From GCA-020356105 sp964347475 (lineage in GTDB: Bacteria; Pseudomonadota; Alphaproteobacteria; UBA8366; JADFVY01): a stretch of 11,200 nt of DNA. The stretch is from the NCBI GenBank assembly GCA_964347475.1, contig CAYFYY010000116.1, forward strand, positions 1 through 11,200, in the 5' to 3' direction. Position numbers and translations under genes: made by a program. Of the stretch, positions 6,168-11,200 are shown in pieces. Every line of letters begins with the position of its first letter. The stretch's first letter is position 1. The notes under the pieces were generated by a model. That model did not search any database. It saw only the letters and a program-made list of their open reading frames with translations, and was not told where the DNA came from.

Positions 6168-6929
6168 GTGGACACGCCAATTTCAATCCTGGTCGCGCCC
6201 GACGGCGCCCGCATCGCCTGCCGCCGGCGCCCCGGAAAACCGCCCGGCATCATGCTGTGCGGCGGCTTCCGGTCGGACATGACGGGGACCAAGGCGGTCG
6301 CCCTCGACGCCTGGGCCGAGGCCGCCGGGCATCTGTTCGTCCGTTTCGACTATCGCGGGCATGGCGAATCGTCGGGCGACTTCATCGACGGTACAGTCGG
6401 GCTGTGGCGCGACGATGCGCTGCTGGTGCTGGACGAGGCGGGCGACGGCCCGATGGTCGTCGTCGGTTCCTCGATGGGGGCGTGGATCGCGCTGCTCGTC
6501 GCCCTGGCGCGTCCGGACCGGGTTTGCGGGCTGGTGCTGGTGGCGCCGGCGGTGGACTTCACCGAGGCGCTGATATGGCAGCGGCTGCCCGAAGACGCGC
6601 GCGCCGCCCTGGCACGCGACGGCGTGTGGCTGCGCCCGTCGGACTACAGCGACGAGCCCGACCGGATAACGAGCCGGCTGATCGAGGAGGGCCGCCGGCA
6701 CCTGATTCTGGGACGCCCGATTCCCTTCGACGGGCCGGTCCGCATCCTGCACGGTCTCGCCGACGAGACGGTGCCGTGGCAACACGGGCTGCGCACGGCC
6801 GAAGCGCTGTCCTCGCGGGACGTGACCGTGACCCTGGTCAAGGGCGCCGACCACCGGCTGTCCGATCCCGCGAACCTCGCCCGGCTGACCGCCGCCGTTG
6901 CGGAGCTCGCGGCTACAACAGGCCCTTGA
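6168..6929 (+). CDS. Alpha/beta hydrolase, ABHD10-like serine esterase
   Basis: A 253-residue alpha/beta-hydrolase resembling the ABHD10 group (mitochondrial acyl-glucuronide esterase and depalmitoylase in animals) and its bacterial relatives. From the GTG start, LCGGFRSDMTGTKA (30-43) carries the oxyanion-hole region and the GTKA signature. FDYRGHGESSGDF (60-72), the nucleophile elbow GSSMG with S102, the acid D199 in HGLADETVPW and the base H229 in GADHRLSDP complete the triad. No signal peptide or membrane segment is visible, so it is probably cytoplasmic. The start is uncertain: GTG at 6168 gives the usual short lead before APDGARIA, while an in-frame ATG at 6111 would add 19 residues and start inside the opposite gene's start codon. 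Neither has a good Shine-Dalgarno. It is divergent from the glycosyltransferase pair. The natural substrate is unknown. Confidence 0.87.
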   Translation: MDTPISILVAPDGARIACRRRPGKPPGIMLCGGFRSDMTGTKAVALDAWAEAAGHLFVRFDYRGHGESSGDFIDGTVGLWRDDALLVLDEAGDGPMVVVGSSMGAWIALLVALARPDRVCGLVLVAPAVDFTEALIWQRLPEDARAALARDGVWLRPSDYSDEPDRITSRLIEEGRRHLILGRPIPFDGPVRILHGLADETVPWQHGLRTAEALSSRDVTVTLVKGADHRLSDPANLARLTAAVAELAATTGP

Positions 6930-7776
6930 GCCCTTCGCGATAGGTCGACCATCTGAGGGTCACGCCGAGTTCCTCCTTGATGCGCCGGTTCGAGACCCGC
7001 TTGCTCTCGCCGTAGAAGCTGCGCGCCATCGGCGACAGGCTGTCCTTGACCGACTCGAACTCCTCGACCGGCGGCGGCTCGACGCCGAGCAGTGCGCAGG
7101 CATGGGCGATGACCTCGTCGGGCGGCGCCGGCTCGTCGTCGGACAGGTTGTAGGCGGCGCCCGGGTTCGGCCGCGCGATGGAGGCGCGCAGCACCCGCAC
7201 GATATCGTCCCGGTGAATCCGCCCGAACACCTGACCCGGCCGACGGATGCGCCGGGCGCGGCCCTGCCGCACCGTCTCCAGCGCGTTGCGGCCCGGCCCG
7301 TAGATGCCGGCGAGTCGGAACAGATGCACCGGCACCCCGTGGTCGCGCCACAGCGCCAGCCAGCCATCCTCGGCGGCGACCCGGCGAAGGCCGCGCTGCG
7401 AGACGGCGCGGCGCTCCGAGGATTCGTCGACCGTGCCGCCCCGGCGGTCGCCGTACACGCCGGTGGTGGAAAGATAGCCGGCCCAGGCAAGATCCTGCAG
7501 CCGTGCGATGTCGGCCGCGTGGTGCTCGAGAACGGGGTCGCCCGTCGCGTCGGGCGGGACGGAGGAGAGAAGATGCGTCGTGCCGGCGAGCGCCGCCGGG
7601 TCGTCCAGCGGCCGCTCCGAGTCGAATGGATGGATGTCCCAGCCGCGCGAAGCAAGATCGCCATGGGCGGCGGGGTCGCGCACCGTGCCGGCCACGGCCC
7701 AGCCTTCGGCCTGAAGATCGGCCGCCAGGGCCTGCGCCGAATAACCCATCCCGAAACAGAACAGACGGTTCGTCAT
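6913..7776 (-). CDS. Atypical SDR / NAD-dependent epimerase-like protein
   Basis: A 287-residue Rossmann-fold protein of the NAD-dependent epimerase/dehydratase superfamily. It starts MTNRLFCFGMGYSAQALAAD with a GxGxxA nucleotide motif (G9, G11, A14), so it should bind NAD(P). YLSTTGVYGDRRGG (101-114) matches the SDR Ser/Thr strand, and FRLAGIYGPGRN (153-164) and RIHRDDI (187-192) are conserved in extended SDRs. The catalytic Tyr-x-x-x-Lys is not evident: the expected position reads SQRGLRRVAAED (126-137). This is the pattern of the YeeZ-like atypical SDRs, whose reaction is not established. The ATG at 7776 follows an AAGGTGGGA stretch (7781-7789). Its 3' end overlaps the opposite-strand hydrolase gene by 17 bp. 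It is 76 bp after the CDF gene and may be cotranscribed with it. Confidence 0.82.
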   Translation of the reverse strand: MTNRLFCFGMGYSAQALAADLQAEGWAVAGTVRDPAAHGDLASRGWDIHPFDSERPLDDPAALAGTTHLLSSVPPDATGDPVLEHHAADIARLQDLAWAGYLSTTGVYGDRRGGTVDESSERRAVSQRGLRRVAAEDGWLALWRDHGVPVHLFRLAGIYGPGRNALETVRQGRARRIRRPGQVFGRIHRDDIVRVLRASIARPNPGAAYNLSDDEPAPPDEVIAHACALLGVEPPPVEEFESVKDSLSPMARSFYGESKRVSNRRIKEELGVTLRWSTYREGLKGLL

Positions 7777-7815
7777 CGCGTCCCACCTTGCGATTCGCGT
7801 TGCCTGCGCATTGGC

Positions 7816-7856
7816 ATGACCGGCAGGCTGGCCGCCGCAGGGCCCGGCCTGGTCAT
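7816..7856. repeat. Inverted repeat spanning the end of the CDF gene
   Basis: ATGACC (7816-7821) and GGTCAT (7851-7856) are perfect 6-bp arms. A further AGG/CCT pairing is possible after a 3-nt bulge, enclosing a GC-rich interior. The right arm covers the CDF stop codon at 7853-7855. No U-run follows in the minus direction, so if it works in termination or mRNA protection it is not a standard intrinsic terminator. It could also be chance in such GC-rich sequence. Confidence 0.25.
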
Positions 7857-8791
7857 TCCGCCTTGCCCGCGGCAGCAGCGTGGCCCGTCGCGCTCTGCGC
7901 TTCGATGAAGATGCGGGTGACCTCGGGATGGGCCGCCTTGATCTCGCGCTCCAGGTTCGAGACCGTCCGCTCCACATCGTCGGCCGACAGCCCCTCGGTG
8001 AAATCGATACTGAGGTTCGCCAGCACGTCGGCCGGGCCGAAATGCATCGTCAGGACCTCGTTGATCGACTTGATCCCCGTCTGCGCGCCGATGATCCGGC
8101 GGATTCCCTCGACCACCGGCTTGCCGGCACCCTCGCCGATCAGCAGTCCCTTGCATTCATAGGCGAGCAGTGCCGCGGTGATGGCCAGAATACAGCCGAT
8201 GGCGATGGCGGCGACGCCGTCGAGCACCGGCATGTCGAGCGCCTGCGCCGCGGCGATGCCGACCATCGCGACGATGAGCCCGAGCATGGCGGCGGAATCC
8301 TCGAACAGCACGGTGAAGACGGTCGGATCCTTGCTCAGCCGGATCGCCTTGACCCAGGTCCGGTGGCCGCGCACGCGGTTGAATTCGCGGAAGGCGACCC
8401 ACCAGGCGATGCCCTCGAACACCATCGCCAGCGACAGGACCACGTAGTTCACGTAGGGATCGGTGATCGGGTGCGGCCGCAGCACCCGCTGGACGCCTTC
8501 GTAGATCGAGACGCCGGCGCCGACCCCGAAAATCAGGATCGCCACCACGAACGCCCAGAAATACAGCTCCATGCCATAGCCGAAGGGATGGCTCTCGTCG
8601 GCCGGCTGCTTCGACCGCTTGATCCCGTACAGAAGCAGCCACTGGTTGCCGCTGTCGACCACCGAGTGCACGGCCTCGCTGAACATCGCGGAGGAGCCGG
8701 TGAAGAAGCCGGCCGCGAACTTGGTCACCGCGATCAGCGAATTGCCGACCAGGGCGGCATAGATCACTTTCTTCGATTCTGAACTGGCCAT
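7853..8791 (-). CDS. Cation diffusion facilitator transporter, ZnT9-like
   Basis: A 312-residue inner-membrane divalent-cation exporter of the CDF family. About six hydrophobic segments are visible, near residues 9-30, 33-57, 76-98, 112-134, 160-182 and 188-214. A cytoplasmic C-terminal domain of about 95 residues follows (GIKSINEVLTMHFGPADVLA onward), typical of the dimerising CDF tail. TM2 carries H42-SVV-D46. HPFGYG (68-73) follows TM2. In TM5 the usual H/DxxxD is replaced by LFEDSAAMLG with E164 and D165; TM6 starts with D191-G192. This TM5 form and the long HPFGYGMELYFWA stretch recall SLC30A9/ZnT9 relatives, so the ion (Zn, Mn or other) is not settled. The ATG at 8791 has AGGAG (8797-8801) 5 nt upstream, an excellent site that excludes the longer frame starting at 8857. 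Confidence 0.93.
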   Translation of the reverse strand: MASSESKKVIYAALVGNSLIAVTKFAAGFFTGSSAMFSEAVHSVVDSGNQWLLLYGIKRSKQPADESHPFGYGMELYFWAFVVAILIFGVGAGVSIYEGVQRVLRPHPITDPYVNYVVLSLAMVFEGIAWWVAFREFNRVRGHRTWVKAIRLSKDPTVFTVLFEDSAAMLGLIVAMVGIAAAQALDMPVLDGVAAIAIGCILAITAALLAYECKGLLIGEGAGKPVVEGIRRIIGAQTGIKSINEVLTMHFGPADVLANLSIDFTEGLSADDVERTVSNLEREIKAAHPEVTRIFIEAQSATGHAAAAGKAE

Positions 8792-8913
8792 GATGTCTCC
8801 TGGCGACAAAGTTACGGCGGACGGCCGCGGGCCCGGTGCGCCCGCCTCACCTCGCAACGTTCGGGGGTCGGTCGGTCACCTGGGTGAGGGCAGGGCGGGC
8901 GTCGGACGACACG
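8792..8913 (-). promoter_or_regulatory. Gap between fzlA and the CDF gene
   Basis: This 122-bp GC-rich gap holds the CDF ribosome binding site (8797-8801), a small inverted repeat TCACC-TG-GGTGA (about 8876-8887) and a short GGTC tetranucleotide run just before it. I see neither a convincing terminator after fzlA nor a clear -35/-10 pair. A promoter for the CDF gene is plausible by position only. Confidence 0.2.
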
Positions 8914-9582
8914 CTAGAAATCGAGATTTGCATAATGATTCGGCGGCGGACAGCCGGGAATCGCGTCGGCGAGCAACGGCCGGAAGGCGGGGCGCGATTT
9001 GACCCGCGCGTACCAGTCGCGCGCTGCCTCGTGCTCGTCCCACGGCACGTCACCAAGATAGTCGACCGCCGAAAGATGGGCCGCCGCGGCGATGTCGGCC
9101 AGCGAGAACGCGTTGCCGGCGAGCCATTTCCGGCGCTCGCACAGCCAGCCGATATAGTCGAGGTGGTGGTGGATGTTGGCCTGGCCGGCGCGGATCGCCG
9201 ACGAATTCGGCTGCCCGAGGCCGAGGAAGCGCTTCATGATCTTCTCGTCGACCAGATTCGACGTCACCTCGCTGCCGAACTTCCAGGCAAACCAGTCGAC
9301 GAGGCGGCGTACCTCGGCGCGGCCGGCCGGATCGGAGCCGATCATGGACGGTTCCGGGTAGACCTCGTCGACGTATTCGGCGACCGCGCCGCGGCCGGCG
9401 ACCACGGAGCCGTCGGCCTCGACCAGCACCGGCACGGTGCCGGCCGGATTGATCTTCAGGAATTCTGCCCGGCGCTCCCAGGTCTTTTCGATCCGCAGCT
9501 CGAACTCGACCTCCTTCGTGGCCAGTAGGAACCGGATCATGCGGCTTTCGGGAGACAGCCAGAGATGGTAGAGGACGCGCAT
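8914..9582 (-). CDS. fzlA: FtsZ-binding cell division protein FzlA (GST fold)
   Basis: A 222-residue GST-fold protein closely resembling FzlA, which in Caulobacter binds FtsZ filaments, curves them and links the Z-ring to septal wall synthesis. The thioredoxin-like N-terminal domain (1-75) starts MRVLYHLWLSPESRMIRFLL and includes EFLKINPAGTVPVLV. The helical C-terminal domain (85-205) contains TSNLVDEKIMKRFLGLGQP, NIHHHLDYIGWLCERRKWLA and LSAVDYLGDVPWDEHEAARD, all strongly FzlA-like. The tail ends PPPNHYANLDF, the conserved C-terminus needed for FtsZ interaction in Caulobacter. The Glu/Asp-Ser pair that holds glutathione in enzymatic GSTs is R64-G65 here, which fits a non-catalytic role. The ATG at 9582 has no Shine-Dalgarno but TATAAC lies 8 nt upstream. 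It sits 80 bp after gltB, without evident functional link. Confidence 0.9.
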   Translation of the reverse strand: MRVLYHLWLSPESRMIRFLLATKEVEFELRIEKTWERRAEFLKINPAGTVPVLVEADGSVVAGRGAVAEYVDEVYPEPSMIGSDPAGRAEVRRLVDWFAWKFGSEVTSNLVDEKIMKRFLGLGQPNSSAIRAGQANIHHHLDYIGWLCERRKWLAGNAFSLADIAAAAHLSAVDYLGDVPWDEHEAARDWYARVKSRPAFRPLLADAIPGCPPPNHYANLDF

Positions 9583-9590
9583 GGGCCGCA

Positions 9591-9596
9591 GTTATA
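9591..9596 (-). promoter_or_regulatory. Possible -10 element placing fzlA transcription at its ATG
   Basis: TATAAC on the minus strand is followed by 8 nt and then the fzlA ATG. If used, transcription would begin at or within a couple of bases of the start codon, giving a leaderless mRNA, which fits the lack of a Shine-Dalgarno. No good -35 is seen at 16-18 nt upstream (GGCGCG at 17 nt), so support is limited. Confidence 0.25.
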
Positions 9597-9662
9597 GCCG
9601 CAACGAAGGGTCGCGCGCCAGCCCCCGCAGCGCGCCGGCGTGACCCGGCCTGACCGGTCCGT

Positions 9663-11200
9663 TCAGGCTGTCCGCACCGCCTTGGCGGCGGCCACCGGGT
9701 GCTCCAGCCGGGACAGCATTTCCTTGGGGATCACCTGCCAGAACCGCTTCTTCTCGGTATCCCAGTTGCGCAGGATCCGGTCGGCCCAGCGCGACTGGGT
9801 CTCGCGGACGTGCTCGGCGATCAGCGCCTTGCACAAATCGTCCCAATGCCCCGGCTCGATGCGCTGCCAGACCACCGAGTCCGGATTGACGCGGATCTCG
9901 AAGTCGCCGGCGGGGTCATAGACGAAGGCCATGCCGCCGGTCATGCCGGCTGCGAAATTGTCGCCCACCGGCCCCAGCACGACGGCGGTGCCCGCCGTCA
10001 TGTATTCGCAGCCGTTGGAACCACAGCCCTCGACCACGGTCATGGCGCCGGAATTGCGCACCGCGAACCGCTCCCCGGCCTGGCCGGCGGCGAACAGGCT
10101 GCCGCCGGTGGCGCCGTACAGAACGGTATTGCCGATGATCGTATTCTCGTTCGAGATCAACGGGCTGGTGACCATGGGCCGGACCACGATCTCGCCGCCG
10201 GACAACCCCTTGCCGACATAGTCGTTGGCGTCGCCGAACACCTCCAGCTTCATGCCCTGGACCGCCCACGCGCCGAGCGACTGGCCGGCCGAGCCGCGCA
10301 GCCGCACGGTCAGATGACCGGGCTTGAGGCCGGTCATGCCGAACTGGCGGGTGATCTTGGAGCTCATCTTCGTGCCGACGGCGCGGTCGGTGTTGTGGAC
10401 GTTGTAGGTCAGCTGCATCTTTTCGCCGGCCTCGAACAGCGGTCCGGCATCGGCGATCATCTGCGCGTCCAGCGTCTCCGGCACCTCGTTGCGGCCTTCC
10501 AGCGAGAAATAGCTCGGATGGCCGCCGGTATCGGCCTGCACCAGGAGCGGGTTGAGGTCGAGGTCGTCGAGATGCTCGGAGCCGCGGTTGACCTGGCTGA
10601 GCAGCTCGGTGCGGCCGATCACCTCGTTGATCGAGCGCACGCCCAGCGAGGCAAGGATCTCGCGCACCTCCTCGGCAAGGAAGCTGAACAGGTTGACCAC
10701 CTTCTCCGGCGTGCCGGTGAACTTCGCCCGCAGCTCCGGCTTCTGCGTGCAGACGCCGACCGGGCACTTGTTGGTGTGGCACTGCCGTACCAGGATGCAG
10801 CCCATGGCGACCAGCGAGCCTGTGCCGACGCCGTATTCCTCGGCGCCGAGGATCGCCGCGATCACGACGTCGCGCCCGGTCTTGATGCCGCCGTCGGTGC
10901 GCAGCCGCACGCGGTGGCGCAGCCGGTTCAGCGTCAGCACCTGGTGGACTTCGGCGAGGCCGATTTCCCAGGGCAGCCCCGCATATTTGATCGAGGTCTG
11001 AGGCGATGCACCGGTACCGCCGTTGTGGCCCGAGATCAGGATGACGTCGGCGTTCGCCTTGGCGACGCCGGCGGCGATCGTGCCGATGCCGGAGCGTGCC
11101 ACCAGCTTGACGCAGACCTTGGCGTCGGGGTTGATCTGCTTGAGATCGTAGATCAGCTGCGCGAGGTCCTCGATCGAGTAGATGTCGTGGTGCGGCGGCG
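9663..11200 (-). CDS. gltB: Glutamate synthase (NADPH) large subunit, C-terminal part (partial)
   Basis: The C-terminal 511 residues of the roughly 1500-residue GOGAT alpha subunit, which makes two glutamates from glutamine and 2-oxoglutarate and, with GltD, carries out ammonia assimilation. The fragment enters in the FMN-binding synthase domain at PPHHDIYSIEDLAQLIYDLK. Next come CVKLVARSGIGTIAAGVAKA, ISGHNGGTGASP and RTDGGIKTGRDV. The 3Fe-4S cluster cysteines follow in CHTNKCPVGVC (C140, C145, C150 of the fragment). The C-terminal GXGXG beta-helix domain covers about 290-480 (GKGLSGGEIVVRP, NTIIGNTVLYGATGGSLFAAG, EGCGSNGCEYMTAGTAVVLG). The gene runs off the right edge; the GTG near 11102 is an internal Val, not a start. 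It ends with TGA at 9663 and the next gene downstream is fzlA, not gltD. Confidence 0.97.
   Translation of the reverse strand, partial: PPHHDIYSIEDLAQLIYDLKQINPDAKVCVKLVARSGIGTIAAGVAKANADVILISGHNGGTGASPQTSIKYAGLPWEIGLAEVHQVLTLNRLRHRVRLRTDGGIKTGRDVVIAAILGAEEYGVGTGSLVAMGCILVRQCHTNKCPVGVCTQKPELRAKFTGTPEKVVNLFSFLAEEVREILASLGVRSINEVIGRTELLSQVNRGSEHLDDLDLNPLLVQADTGGHPSYFSLEGRNEVPETLDAQMIADAGPLFEAGEKMQLTYNVHNTDRAVGTKMSSKITRQFGMTGLKPGHLTVRLRGSAGQSLGAWAVQGMKLEVFGDANDYVGKGLSGGEIVVRPMVTSPLISNENTIIGNTVLYGATGGSLFAAGQAGERFAVRNSGAMTVVEGCGSNGCEYMTAGTAVVLGPVGDNFAAGMTGGMAFVYDPAGDFEIRVNPDSVVWQRIEPGHWDDLCKALIAEHVRETQSRWADRILRNWDTEKKRFWQVIPKEMLSRLEHPVAAAKAVRTA

Noticed and set aside
4961..6943. Plus-strand open frame of 660 codons across the GT4 gene and the hydrolase
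   Set aside because: It is antisense to the GT4 gene and in a different frame from the hydrolase, with low-complexity Arg/Ala/Gly-rich translation and no recognisable domain.
8792..8857. Longer start for the CDF transporter at 8857
   Set aside because: The AGGAG 5 nt before the ATG at 8791 is far better, and the added residues are Pro/Gly/Ala-rich and not conserved.
9618..9661. GCGCGC repeats and GACCGG/CCGGGTC pairing after gltB as a terminator
   Set aside because: The stems are short or bulged and no U-run follows. Such self-complementarity is common at this base composition.
9663..11102. gltB starting at the GTG near 11102
   Set aside because: Upstream codons continue as perfect GltB sequence to the window edge, so this is an internal valine.

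Overview
The window is a stretch of high-GC chromosome, almost certainly from an alphaproteobacterium. The best single clue is fzlA (8914-9582, minus), an FtsZ-binding GST-fold division factor known from Alphaproteobacteria. The class III-type initiation factor gene and the ABHD10-like hydrolase also fit this class. A Rhodospirillales-like lineage is my guess, but I cannot fix the order from the sequence. There are no tRNA or rRNA genes, insertion sequences, CRISPR arrays or prophage genes. Base composition looks even across all genes, so I see no sign of recent transfer.

Layout, right to left in the main (minus) direction of transcription. (1) 9663-11200: C-terminal third of gltB, the large subunit of glutamate synthase, running in from outside the window. 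(2) 8914-9582: fzlA. (3) 7853-8791: a cation diffusion facilitator of the ZnT9-like type. (4) 6913-7776: an atypical SDR/epimerase-like NAD(P)-binding protein. (5) 6168-6929: the only plus-strand gene, an ABHD10-like serine hydrolase. It is divergent from the glycosyltransferase pair and overlaps the SDR gene tail to tail by 17 bp. (6) 4928-6112 and 3987-4931: a GT4 and a GT9 glycosyltransferase joined by an ATGA overlap, probably acting on LPS core or another surface glycan. (7) 1972-3918 thrS, 1374-1916 infC, 969-1169 rpmI, 580-948 rplT and 1-534 pheS (C-terminal part outside the window): the classic translation cluster, in the same order as in enterobacteria but without pheM.

The translation cluster makes two aminoacyl-tRNA synthetases, initiation factor IF3 and ribosomal proteins L35 and L20. 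Its regulation is the most informative part of the window. infC appears to start at AUA behind a very strong Shine-Dalgarno, the arrangement expected for IF3 autoregulation. Between infC and rpmI there is a 10-bp GC-rich hairpin that looks like an infC terminator, with a possible promoter for rpmI-rplT nested in it and about 130 nt of leader before rpmI. Between rplT and pheS an 8-bp all-GC hairpin presents a Shine-Dalgarno-like loop directly beside the pheS ribosome binding site.

I did not find a convincing new multi-gene system here. The findings are mostly small: start-codon and leader architecture, a GT9 enzyme with His in place of a conserved Asp, non-canonical metal-site residues in the CDF transporter, a possibly leaderless fzlA, and the absence of gltD directly after gltB.
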